Assembly: GCF_003112695.1 (NCBI RefSeq) | Contig: NZ_BFBP01000008.1 | Location: 32,226 to 96,225 of the forward strand | DNA length: 64,000 bases | DNA from: Azospira sp. I13 | GTDB taxonomy: Bacteria; Pseudomonadota; Gammaproteobacteria; Burkholderiales; Rhodocyclaceae | Direction of reading: 5' to 3' | In this document: piece after piece, positions 52,383-60,321 of the stretch | Numbering within the stretch: the first letter of the stretch is position 1 | Layout: every line of letters begins with the position of its first letter | The notes under the pieces: generated by a model | Seen by the model: only the letters and a program-made list of their open reading frames with translations | Databases searched by the model: none | What the model was told of the DNA's origin: nothing | Translations under genes and position numbers: made by a program

Positions 52383-53429
52383 TCAGATCGACTCGTAGGC
52401 GTCATGCACCAAACAGCACATTGCCTTGCAAAGACGATTCCAGTCTATGCATTGGGGGTTGAGTTGTTGGTGCAAAGGCCTGTAATGGACCAGAGAGTTG
52501 CGCAGTTGATAAATTGACTTTGTGGCAACGCTAAAGACATCGGAGTTCGCTTGGAGCTTGATGTTCATCGCGTCTAACGCTTCTTCTAAATCGTGCTTTA
52601 ACGGGGCAGACCGTAGCAGAATTTCGAGACTGGATTCCTCGCGCGGTCTCCATCCCAACTGTCTTTCAAGCAGTTCAGCCACTTGATCCCATGGCTTGGA
52701 TAGTCCGAGTTTTCCGTTTAACTGCGTTACATGTGAATAGGCATAAAGCGCTTCAAGGCAACGGTAAAGCGCCAAGAATACAGAACTTGGATCAGTGTCA
52801 AATACCGACCTGCATAGAGTTTGGTAGGGAATGGATGTTGGACTAAGCTCGGATAGTGACGCGAATGTCTCCTTTAAATCGACATCCATCCAAGCCGGCC
52901 CATGGTTACTGTCCGCTAGGCACAACAAAAAGAAAGCCCGTTGGGTTTCGTCAATGGACAAATCGTTGGATTTGTAGCATTGAATTCTTGGGAAAAGGCT
53001 GGCTACCCCACTCGCTTGATGGCCCGTATATTTGGGATTGCGATTCCCATCATCATATTCGACGATATCTCTAACTTGAAAATCTGAGGCGGACGGTGCC
53101 GGTTGCAATTCGGAGAGAGCTAAGGTCAATAAGCTACCATCTACATCGATTTCATCCAGGAAGTTGCCAACGTTAGATACTGGTAAATCGAGGCCGATGA
53201 CAAAAAAGTAAGAATCTAGCTTATGGTCAAATCGGGCTACTTTTAGTCCTCGAGAAAAAGAAATGCCTGACTCAAAGGATGCTTCCTTCAGTATCGCCCG
53301 TGTAGTCGGAGTTGATGCTATCCAGCGTTTCTTGCCTGCGTTTGTTATTGGGTTTTTCTTTTGGAGGCAGTACTGATCCAGGGCAGAGAATATGGCTACA
53401 TTCGCCTCTACCATGTTCCGGCTTGTCAT
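52383..53429 (-). CDS. Hypothetical protein with C-terminal HEPN-type Rx4H motif
   Basis: The 348-residue product has no recognisable N-terminal family (about 1-190). Its C-terminal helical third contains FLALYRCLEALYAYS and, at about 310-315, RNSLVH, an R-x4-H motif preceded by YQL and followed by YRP. That arrangement is characteristic of HEPN ribonuclease domains, notably of the Apea-like group found in abortive-infection proteins. HEPN domains dimerise to form the RNase active site. The start overlaps the stop of the upstream DGQHR-like gene (TGATG), so the two proteins are made together. RNase toxin activity is inferred. Confidence 0.6.
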   Translation of the reverse strand: MTSRNMVEANVAIFSALDQYCLQKKNPITNAGKKRWIASTPTTRAILKEASFESGISFSRGLKVARFDHKLDSYFFVIGLDLPVSNVGNFLDEIDVDGSLLTLALSELQPAPSASDFQVRDIVEYDDGNRNPKYTGHQASGVASLFPRIQCYKSNDLSIDETQRAFFLLCLADSNHGPAWMDVDLKETFASLSELSPTSIPYQTLCRSVFDTDPSSVFLALYRCLEALYAYSHVTQLNGKLGLSKPWDQVAELLERQLGWRPREESSLEILLRSAPLKHDLEEALDAMNIKLQANSDVFSVATKSIYQLRNSLVHYRPLHQQLNPQCIDWNRLCKAMCCLVHDAYESI

Positions 53430-54589
53430 CAGCTAGCCCGCCAGCAAGGTTCCATATTGGGAAGGTCAAATTTTTCATCAATTAGAACCTTGAAGGCCTC
53501 GATGAAAACCCCTCGCTCATACCGGCCAACTTGACTAACTCGCTTGTCCAGAACTTCGCTAAGCACGTCTAGACCCAAAAATTCTGAGAGTTGTTCGACA
53601 GACATGACGTCCAGTTTGGCTACAAGGGCGCTGGCCCACTCTATGATCCATTGCATTCGCTGCCTACGATCCTCAGATGTCCTATCTAAACCTGGACGAC
53701 CGAGCACGTATTGGGAGATAGCGACCATGAAGCCAATGCGAGCGGGCTGACTTCCAAAGATGTCTCGTCCTCTCTTAAACCTAATGTCGCTAATTATTTC
53801 TAGACGGTCGAACGCTTGATCTAGGTTGACCAAAACGGCGAGCGCGTCATAAAACTGCTCTTGAAAATCCCGCGAGGCGAGGTTGTCGACGAAATCCAGT
53901 CTGGAAAACTCCTCTGAGAGTGTTTCCTTTGTGTCAAAGCTGGCTTTCCTAAGCGAAAATGCGAGATAAAGTTCAACAATGTCGTCGGAGCTAAATTGCC
54001 CGCTTGATACCCGTCTTCCTGGCCGTTCAGGGTGAAAAATGCGATCAATGTTCTTTACTCGCTTCTTAATCTCTTCCAAAAGGGGTGAGTAGATTACGGC
54101 CAACTGGCGAGCTAGAGTCCAGGGTACTTGTCCGGTATTCAGAACTAGCATCCGATAGATTAGAGACGCGACTGATTTTGCTACCCAAAATTCGACTCTG
54201 ATTTCATGGGTGAGTAGATCGCCTTTCTGTACGCTGGCCTCGATAAGGGCCGCAGTTCTCTGCATGCCATCAATGATCGTAAGTTCTTGGCCTTTGATGG
54301 CTAAAAGGAACGCCTCCTCGTCTGTGATGGTTCCCGGTTTGAAGTTTTCAAGTGCCTCTTGATCAACGACTAGGCCTATGACGACCGGAGGGAGGATGGC
54401 GCCAGCACAAATATCAGAGATCATGCGTTCCCTGATGCGTTTGGCTGTCGTTGTTTTGAGTACATCTCGTTGGCCAACGATACCCCCACGATTGGAATGA
54501 GCATCTTTAACCATTTCAATGTACCTACTGAGCGTGGTTTTCAGTAGATAGGAAAAACACTCAGTTCTTGCATCGTAAAGGCAATCCAT
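53429..54589 (-). CDS. DGQHR/ParB-like domain protein
   Basis: I place the start at ATG 54589 (MDCLYDARTE), with a GGAG-type site 11 nt upstream; the frame extends to 54670. The 386-residue product contains LTIIDGMQRTAALIEASV at about 104-121, the variant of the DG(Q/M)(H/Q)R motif seen in DndB-like, DGQHR-domain and ParB/GmrSD N-terminal domains. It is followed by a LVLNTGQVPWTLARQL segment comparable to the (F/V)xxN(T/Q) part of those families. These domains bind or hydrolyse nucleotides or sense DNA modification. The C-terminal half is helical and unassigned. It is the upstream partner of the HEPN-motif gene. Low GC indicates acquisition. Confidence 0.6.
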   Translation of the reverse strand: MDCLYDARTECFSYLLKTTLSRYIEMVKDAHSNRGGIVGQRDVLKTTTAKRIRERMISDICAGAILPPVVIGLVVDQEALENFKPGTITDEEAFLLAIKGQELTIIDGMQRTAALIEASVQKGDLLTHEIRVEFWVAKSVASLIYRMLVLNTGQVPWTLARQLAVIYSPLLEEIKKRVKNIDRIFHPERPGRRVSSGQFSSDDIVELYLAFSLRKASFDTKETLSEEFSRLDFVDNLASRDFQEQFYDALAVLVNLDQAFDRLEIISDIRFKRGRDIFGSQPARIGFMVAISQYVLGRPGLDRTSEDRRQRMQWIIEWASALVAKLDVMSVEQLSEFLGLDVLSEVLDKRVSQVGRYERGVFIEAFKVLIDEKFDLPNMEPCWRAS

Positions 54590-54842
54590 TCCTAACACTC
54601 TCCGTAAGATATGCGGCCAAGGAGTTGGCTTGGTTATCTGAATGGAATTGTAACAACGAACGCTGTTCAAAAGCGTTCAGGCCGATATCTGGCCTGATGC
54701 TGGTGCCAATAGGCAGCTCATCGGCCTTTGCTCACATTCAACTTCATCGCAAACTCCGTCTGTTTAGCCCGGTAAAGCAGTCCTCGCACGTGTCCACGAA
54801 AGTCGGGGAGATTCATAGCTGCAATTCGTCAACTGCGGCTTC

Positions 54843-56336
54843 TCAGCCCCCCAGGGCTTGGGTAATCGGAGTCAAAACGGCCTGGCCGACCACTGCAGCG
54901 CCAGGCCCCTCGCCCATCAGTTGGGCGATGCGGCGCTCGTCGAGGCGGCCATCCTTGATGTCCTCTCGCATCTGCGCGGCTAGTGCGCTCTTGGCGATAG
55001 CTAGTGTCGCATTCGCCATAGTCGAAAGCCCGTTGGTTGAATTCGGATCGTGGGCAGTCATCGCGTCGATCATCGGCCCGAGCACGGGGAGCAACTCGGC
55101 CGGAAGTCGCGGCTTGAAGTTTTGCAGTACCCACTTGGTCATGTTCAACACGCGCTGCGCCTGCCCATCGATCAAACGATCGACGAGCTGCTCGCCTTCA
55201 AACTCCGACAGGGTCGAATAGGCGGCGAGTTCGGCATGTATTCTGGCGGCGGACTTCGCTAAGGAATGGGCTTCGATCTTACGCATCAAGTCCGTGAGCA
55301 CTGCCTCTTGGCTTCCGCTCGATATAGCGGTGGCCAGACCCGCCGTGGGCAGGGCCGGCACGGCCACTCGAGCGATAGCCGAGGCGGCCTCGACCCTCTT
55401 GATGTCATTGGGCGTATGGGCCGCCATCGGATCGATGTCCACCGTAACGGTCTTGGTCGCCGCGCCTGCGCTTGTCGTCCCGAAAAGCATGCTGAAGTGG
55501 ATCGACGAGAACAGCGAGAAGCGCCCGAAGATTTGCCCATCCGACGTATCGACGCCCACCGTCACGCGATGCCCGAACTCGAAGGCGTTGGGCGTGGGGT
55601 CGGGTTGTGGGTCGAAGTCCCACCAGACTGGCGCCTGCCCGCCCCAAGGCGCGAGCGCGGCTGTGAGCGCTTGGCGCGCCAGCTCCAACCTCGGATCGGC
55701 CGGTCCATCCGTAGCCTCACCACTACCGCCTGTAATCTGGGCGAGGGCTGCGATGGCCTGCGTGTAGGCGATAAACTGTGCCACGTTGCTGGAACGAGCC
55801 AAGTCCGGGAATTCCTGGCCCAAGAAGGTCTGTGTGATATACGCTACCGCGCCGAGTCCATACGGTCCCCCAAAGCACCGCTGATGGTGGACTTCCCCTA
55901 AGAAATAGGTCTGTTCCTGCGCCTTTTGCAATGGCGTCACGTCGAGACCATTGGCTTTTTTCTCTGCCAGCCACTGGTTCATCGCCTCCCGGTTGGGGAA
56001 CGACATATTCATGAGCACGCCGTTTCCCGCTGGCTCTTGGGAGATCACGCGCGGCGCGGTGAAGACGCTTTCCTTGGCTGAGAGCCTCAGCTCCTCGCCA
56101 CTCATCGCATCGCGGGCAAGCACGCTTTTGACATCCTTGGAATGGTCGGGGACTACGCCCAACCTGGCATTGAGGACATCCACTTGATTGGCCAATTCCG
56201 CGACCAAGCTAGAATAGCCGTTGTCATGCTTGGTGCAGTAGATGTTCCTGTTGATTCGCCGCCCGCCGAGCGCTGCCGGAAAGACGTGTTCGCCCGAGCC
56301 CGCAGCCTGACCACACACGATGCAAGTATTCGCCAT
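54843..56336 (-). CDS. HNH endonuclease-fold protein
   Basis: The 497-residue protein has an N-terminal treble-clef HNH module: Cys5-x2-Cys8 (CIVCG), Glu16-His17 in GEHVFPAALGG, and Cys34/His37/Asn39 in YCTKHDNG. Together they form the metal and catalytic sites of the HNH_5 type. The rest (about 50-497) is Ala-rich, mostly helical and not recognisable. HNH proteins of this form occur in defence and mobile-element contexts. GC is higher than in the neighbouring accessory genes, so its origin is probably separate. It is divergent from the membrane protein gene at 56681 and transcribed alone. Confidence 0.75.
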   Translation of the reverse strand: MANTCIVCGQAAGSGEHVFPAALGGRRINRNIYCTKHDNGYSSLVAELANQVDVLNARLGVVPDHSKDVKSVLARDAMSGEELRLSAKESVFTAPRVISQEPAGNGVLMNMSFPNREAMNQWLAEKKANGLDVTPLQKAQEQTYFLGEVHHQRCFGGPYGLGAVAYITQTFLGQEFPDLARSSNVAQFIAYTQAIAALAQITGGSGEATDGPADPRLELARQALTAALAPWGGQAPVWWDFDPQPDPTPNAFEFGHRVTVGVDTSDGQIFGRFSLFSSIHFSMLFGTTSAGAATKTVTVDIDPMAAHTPNDIKRVEAASAIARVAVPALPTAGLATAISSGSQEAVLTDLMRKIEAHSLAKSAARIHAELAAYSTLSEFEGEQLVDRLIDGQAQRVLNMTKWVLQNFKPRLPAELLPVLGPMIDAMTAHDPNSTNGLSTMANATLAIAKSALAAQMREDIKDGRLDERRIAQLMGEGPGAAVVGQAVLTPITQALGG

Positions 56337-56680
56337 CTCGCCCCCTGGATTGTTCTATGTTGCTCCAATTTCCAGAATCATAGCCCAGGCCTTGGTGGCG
56401 AACCCTATCGGAATATTTTGCCGTGGCGCCAGGCGTCAAGGGCACGACTTTCCCTTGCATGACCGTAGGTCAGGGGCGTGGGGATGCCCAAGACGCCCGT
56501 CAAGTTCGGAGCGAGTCCGGAATTTTGTATACAGCAGTCATTGCCATTTCGATCAATGAAAGACTGCTATGGCCGACAAGCAGACTTACATTCGGCTTAA
56601 GAGCGTCGACTAAACCTGGGGCGATTCAACTGAAGCAATAACCGGCGCAGATAGACATTTACAAATAGTGAGAGTCAAAC
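56337..56680. other. Divergent intergenic region, no gene visible
   Basis: This 344-nt gap separates the HNH gene (minus) and the membrane-protein gene (plus). It should carry both promoters, but I cannot point to a convincing -35/-10 pair. Short open frames here look random. Confidence 0.4.
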
Positions 56681-57796
56681 ATGTCGGATCAACGTGATCT
56701 AGATAAGAGCCAAACCGAGCAGACCAATACCAAACAACAACAGCCACCCAAGCGGAATCAGCTAGTAGAGCTATTCGAGCAGCTAAACGCGATACCGTGG
56801 GCAAGCTTTTGGAGCCTTTCACTTTCGGTCGGTGGCCTTCTTCTGCTCAGCTATTTTTTGTCCATTGAGTACCTGCCCGATCTCGATGTAAGCGCCATTT
56901 CCGTGACGGTCGCCGGTGTCGCCGCTGTTGGCACCTTCTTGGTGCTAATGATCGGCTTCGGCCTTACCTTGCCGATGCTCTATGTGGACGCTACCGATGA
57001 CAAAAAGAAGAAGATGTATTTGCTTGCCCAAGCGACGGTCGGCATCGTCCTAGGATTCGGCGTGATAGCCAATCTTTCATACGACTTCGGCAAAGAGATC
57101 TGGGCATGGCCGGTTCTGCTGTTGCTATTCGTGGTGCTTTCCGCCATTACGACTGAAAGATTCACTTGGTTTAATTGGCTCAAAAACGTAGGTAAGGAAG
57201 CACTTTGGGGCTTCTGGGCAATCACGGTTCCAATGCTTTATTACGAACTACTGACATCGAAAGGCGACAAGGATTGGGAGGACATCCTCAACCTGCTTCT
57301 CTTTACATTTGCTTTTGCCGTTATCTCCATCATGGTGGCATATGCGCCTGCCAAGCGCCGCGCTGTGGCACGATTTATTGCCGTTATCGGTGCGGTGTTG
57401 CTTCTTAGCGTGGCGGTGCAACGTCCAACCTTAGTTTCCCAAGCGTCGGTCGCCGTACTTGGGCTATCCCAGAGGAATCCCGTTACATTGATTCTCTCCG
57501 AATCGGGTTGTAACTCGGCAAACTTGCTTCTCGTTGAAAAGCCGTGTGCATTCGACAGGGGGGCAAAGCTCGGCAGCTTAGATGGCGTGCGGGTCGTTTC
57601 CCGGATCGGCAGTCAATTTGTTGTCCATTGGCAACCCAAAGATGCCTCAAATATCGATAGCAATGGGCATGGGATAAACGACGACAATCAGGTGTGGCGC
57701 AGGGTAATCCTGAAGAAGGACGACGTTGTCTCATGGGCCTATGACTTCGGGAAAAAGAAGCCAACTGTGACGAAAGGCGATGCCCCGAAACTGTAG
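56681..57796 (+). CDS. Multi-pass membrane protein of unknown function
   Basis: The 371-residue product has a charged Gln/Lys-rich N-terminus (about 1-35) and six to seven hydrophobic helices between about 42 and 250 (for example WSLSLSVGGLLLLSYFL and WAWPVLLLLFVVLSAI). A soluble C-terminal domain (about 260-371) contains SESGCNSANLLLVEKPCAFD with two cysteines and a Trp-containing beta segment. I recognise no family. Divergent placement beside an HNH nuclease gene in a defence-rich area suggests a membrane effector or sensor, but nothing in the sequence proves it. Confidence 0.7.
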   Translation: MSDQRDLDKSQTEQTNTKQQQPPKRNQLVELFEQLNAIPWASFWSLSLSVGGLLLLSYFLSIEYLPDLDVSAISVTVAGVAAVGTFLVLMIGFGLTLPMLYVDATDDKKKKMYLLAQATVGIVLGFGVIANLSYDFGKEIWAWPVLLLLFVVLSAITTERFTWFNWLKNVGKEALWGFWAITVPMLYYELLTSKGDKDWEDILNLLLFTFAFAVISIMVAYAPAKRRAVARFIAVIGAVLLLSVAVQRPTLVSQASVAVLGLSQRNPVTLILSESGCNSANLLLVEKPCAFDRGAKLGSLDGVRVVSRIGSQFVVHWQPKDASNIDSNGHGINDDNQVWRRVILKKDDVVSWAYDFGKKKPTVTKGDAPKL

Positions 57797-58098
57797 CAAC
57801 TAGGTAAAAGCCAAATGTTCGGCTAGATACTGAAACGCATCGGCTGAACAGCAACACCCGATTTTGTTAAGAACTCAACATAGCTGCCGCGTCAGCTGCG
57901 AAGCGAACGTAGCAGCCAGCTATCGGGTTATGATCGCTGACCGATCTGTCGCTGCCTTTGGTACCGACATACCCCAACAGCCGCTCAGGCCGAGAAGCTG
58001 AACTACTCTCAGTTATAGAGTGGCTGCTATGGCGAGGACGCTTCTTTTTTACAAGCCAACTTGTAGCCTGCCTTACTGCCACACATATGTATATAGGT
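57797..58098. other. Intergenic stretch, possibly decayed sequence
   Basis: An 81-codon minus-strand frame (57867-58112) overlaps this gap, but it overruns the XRE regulator's 3' end and has no family resemblance, so I do not call it. The GC-rich segment at 57880-58010 differs from both flanks and may be a remnant of an inserted element. Confidence 0.35.
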
Positions 58099-58455
58099 CT
58101 ATCTTTCTTCATGAATTACAAGCAACTCCAATGCATTCACTAAGGCCCTTGCAGCCTGTTGATTTCGAGGGGAACCGGCTGCAAATTCGAGGAATTTTTT
58201 TACCAGCTTCTCAAGTTCGTTTTGATCGTCGGACTCGCCTTCATCCGAAGGAAAGATTTGCAAAAATTTGCAAATCCTTTGAAGGTTCTTCGATTCGGTT
58301 CTAAATTGCCCTGCCTCAAATCGTGATAGCTGTCCATAGTCGATACCTGATGCTTTTCCTAGCTCCATAAGAGTTAGGTTCAAAGCAATTCGCCTTGCCC
58401 TTAACCGACAAGCAAGTGCTGAAATTTCCTTTTGCGACTTGAATTTCCGTCCCAT
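58099..58455 (-). CDS. XRE-family helix-turn-helix regulator
   Basis: I choose ATG 58455 (MGRKFKSQKEISALACRLRA); the longer frame runs through the opposite-strand gene. The 118-residue product has a Cro/C1-type HTH at about 20-70 (RRIALNLTLMELGKASGIDY, then GQLSRFEAGQFRTESKNLQR). A C-terminal helical tail follows. It is divergent from the DUF4031/toxin-antitoxin genes with a 47-nt gap holding TTGCAA repeats, so autoregulation and control of that operon are likely. Confidence 0.85.
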   Translation of the reverse strand: MGRKFKSQKEISALACRLRARRIALNLTLMELGKASGIDYGQLSRFEAGQFRTESKNLQRICKFLQIFPSDEGESDDQNELEKLVKKFLEFAAGSPRNQQAARALVNALELLVIHEER

Positions 58456-58468
58456 TTTGCATATTATA

Positions 58469-58489
58469 TTGCAATATTTGCAAATTGCG
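58469..58489. promoter_or_regulatory. Putative operator: repeated TTGCAA palindromes between divergent genes
   Basis: TTGCAA (itself palindromic) occurs at 58469-58474 and 58478-58483, separated by TAT, with a third degenerate copy (TTGCGA) at 58485-58490. The block lies in the 47-nt gap between the XRE regulator and the DUF4031 gene and is embedded in very AT-rich DNA. Binding by the adjacent regulator is inferred. Confidence 0.5.
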
Positions 58490-58502
58490 AAATTGGCGAT
58501 TG

Positions 58503-58829
58503 ATGACGGTTTACGTTGATAACGTGAAGGTGAAATGGCGCGGCAAGGAATGGTGCCATCTGGTGGCTGACTCGATTGAGGAACTACATGCTTTCGCCAA
58601 TACCCTCGGTCTTCGTCGCAGTTGGTTCCAAGCCAATGCGTCGTATCCTCACTATGATGTAACGCTAGAGGTGCGTAACAAGGCGCTTCTGATGGGGGCC
58701 GAATTAGGGACACGTGCCCAGATTATTGGTTGCGCTCGCCATCTCAAAGCGCAGGTGGAAAAGCTTAAATATTCCCAACCACAACAATTACGTCTATGCT
58801 TTGAGCATGACCCCTGCGAGGTACTATGA
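58503..58829 (+). CDS. DUF4031 family protein
   Basis: The ATG at 58503 gives 108 residues starting MTVYVDNVKVKWRGKEWCHL, which matches the DUF4031 opening (VYVD...W...CH(M/L)xAD). Downstream are VADSIEELHAFANTLGLRRS and WFQANASYPHYDVTLEVRNK, also typical. The family is small, frequent in phages and plasmids, and has no known biochemical role. It starts the plus-strand unit that continues with the HigB-like toxin (78 nt gap). Confidence 0.85.
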   Translation: MTVYVDNVKVKWRGKEWCHLVADSIEELHAFANTLGLRRSWFQANASYPHYDVTLEVRNKALLMGAELGTRAQIIGCARHLKAQVEKLKYSQPQQLRLCFEHDPCEVL

Positions 58830-58907
58830 AAGGATAGCCGGGGTATGGGTTCGACCGTACCGGTAGTTAACGCTCGGTCAAAACTAAGCCTATAAGGTAT
58901 TTGGACC

Positions 58908-59234
58908 TTGGAAATTGCTTTCGAAGATTTGTCGTTGCGGGTAATTTGCGAAAACCCATCAAAAGCCCAAGAAAAACTTGGGGATCGAGTAACAGCGAAA
59001 CTGATAGCACGGTTAGCGGATCTAAGATCCGTCGACAGCGTAGTGGACTTACCGGCAGGGAAACCGAATTCTGTTAACGGCAGCTACGGCGAAGGTATGT
59101 CAATCTCGCTTGGAGACAATTTTTATATCGTTATCGTCCCTAACCATAAGAACTGCCCACTCCTCGCCAGCGGCAAGATCAATTGGCGCCAGGTTACTCG
59201 TATTAAATTGATTCAGATCGACAAACATGAGTAA
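58908..59234 (+). CDS. HigB/RelE-superfamily toxin-like protein
   Basis: A TTG start at 58908 follows TAAGG by about 10 nt. The 108-residue protein has the HigB order: AKLIARLADLRSVDSVVDLP, a basic loop with LPAGKPNSVNGSYG, then MSISLGDNFYIVIVP and a final strand KINWRQVTRIKLIQIDKHE. RelE/HigB proteins cleave mRNA on the ribosome. Its stop overlaps the antitoxin start by 8 nt, the toxin-first order typical of higBA. Catalytic residues vary in this family, so activity is not assured. Confidence 0.75.
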   Translation: MEIAFEDLSLRVICENPSKAQEKLGDRVTAKLIARLADLRSVDSVVDLPAGKPNSVNGSYGEGMSISLGDNFYIVIVPNHKNCPLLASGKINWRQVTRIKLIQIDKHE

Positions 59235-60312
59235 TTCATTAGTATTTAGTCCGAATTGGGCATCTCCCCCAGGGGACACAATAGTCAGTATTCTGGAAGA
59301 GAGAGACTTATCCCTAGAGAGCTTTTTTTCTCAGCTTGGGTATTCGCGAGAATATTCGAAAAAGCTAATTAGCGGCTTAGTTGAGATTGATCAGGAAATC
59401 GCTTCTGATCTTTCGCGCACATTGGGTGCATCTAAGATATTTTGGTTAACGCGAGAATCTCAATATCGGAACGATATTGCACGACTAAAGAAATCACAGA
59501 GCCGTCTATCGCTAGAGGGCTGGCTTAGAGAGTTGCCTCTCCGTGAGATGATCCAATTTGGGTGGATCGAAGATCTAAAAAAATTACCGGATAAGGCAAA
59601 AACTTGCTTAGATTTTTTTGACGTGCCTGACATTCAAGCATGGTCAAGAAAATATGCCTCGTACCATGTCTCTGCATCGTTTAGAACTTCGTCATCTTTT
59701 GAATCCAAAGATCTCTCAGTCATTGCATGGCTGAGACAAGGAGAGCGTACTGCTCAAGCGATTAGTTGCAAATCATGGAATGAGGCGAATTTCCGTAACT
59801 CCCTAAGCCAAATTCGGTTGCTAACGAGGGAGCGAAATCCAGCAGTCTTTGTTCCAAAGCTACAGTCTATTTGCGCTGAAAGCGGTGTGGCTGTTTCTAT
59901 TGTTAGGGCACCTACCGGATGTCGGGCGAGCGGAGCAACAAAATTCCTATCGGAGGAAAAAGCTCTGTTGCTATTGAGCTGTCGCTATCTATCAGACGAT
60001 CACTTCTGGTTTACGTTTTTCCATGAAGCAGCGCACCTCATACTTCATGGGAAAGACATGTTATTCGTTGAAGGAAACAGCGCTGTTTCCTCAGTAGAAG
60101 AACAGGAAGCAAACGACTATTCTGAAAAAACTCTGATCCCCGAAGCTTTTAGAGAAGAGCTTTTTGCAACAAAGGCAGATGCCCGGTCAATCATAAGACT
60201 TGCTCGGAAAATTGGAGTGTCGCCTGGAGTACTCGTCGGTCAATTGCAGCATCACCGGCTATTGCAACCATCCCAAATGAATCATTTAAAGGTACGTTAC
60301 AGCTGGTTGTGA
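59227..60312 (+). CDS. HigA-type antitoxin fused to ImmA/IrrE zinc metallopeptidase domain
   Basis: The 361-residue protein has an N-terminal HTH of the HigA/XRE type (about 15-75: DTIVSILEERDLSLESFFSQ, then SREYSKKLISGLVEIDQEIA). A C-terminal ImmA/IrrE-like peptidase domain carries the zinc motif HEAAH at about 266-270 (FTFFHEAAHLILHG) and a downstream Glu near 294 (EEQEANDYSE) as likely third ligand. ImmA/IrrE peptidases cleave repressors in phage and stress responses. Fusion to an antitoxin suggests that the same chain could neutralise the toxin, repress the operon and respond proteolytically to a trigger. Low GC marks acquisition. Confidence 0.85.
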   Translation: MSNSLVFSPNWASPPGDTIVSILEERDLSLESFFSQLGYSREYSKKLISGLVEIDQEIASDLSRTLGASKIFWLTRESQYRNDIARLKKSQSRLSLEGWLRELPLREMIQFGWIEDLKKLPDKAKTCLDFFDVPDIQAWSRKYASYHVSASFRTSSSFESKDLSVIAWLRQGERTAQAISCKSWNEANFRNSLSQIRLLTRERNPAVFVPKLQSICAESGVAVSIVRAPTGCRASGATKFLSEEKALLLLSCRYLSDDHFWFTFFHEAAHLILHGKDMLFVEGNSAVSSVEEQEANDYSEKTLIPEAFREELFATKADARSIIRLARKIGVSPGVLVGQLQHHRLLQPSQMNHLKVRYSWL

Positions 60313-60321
60313 TCACTGGAT

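Noticed and set aside
57867..58112. 81-codon minus-strand ORF between the membrane-protein and XRE genes
   Set aside because: It has no ribosome-binding site, no family resemblance, and overlaps the 3' end of the XRE regulator in another frame.
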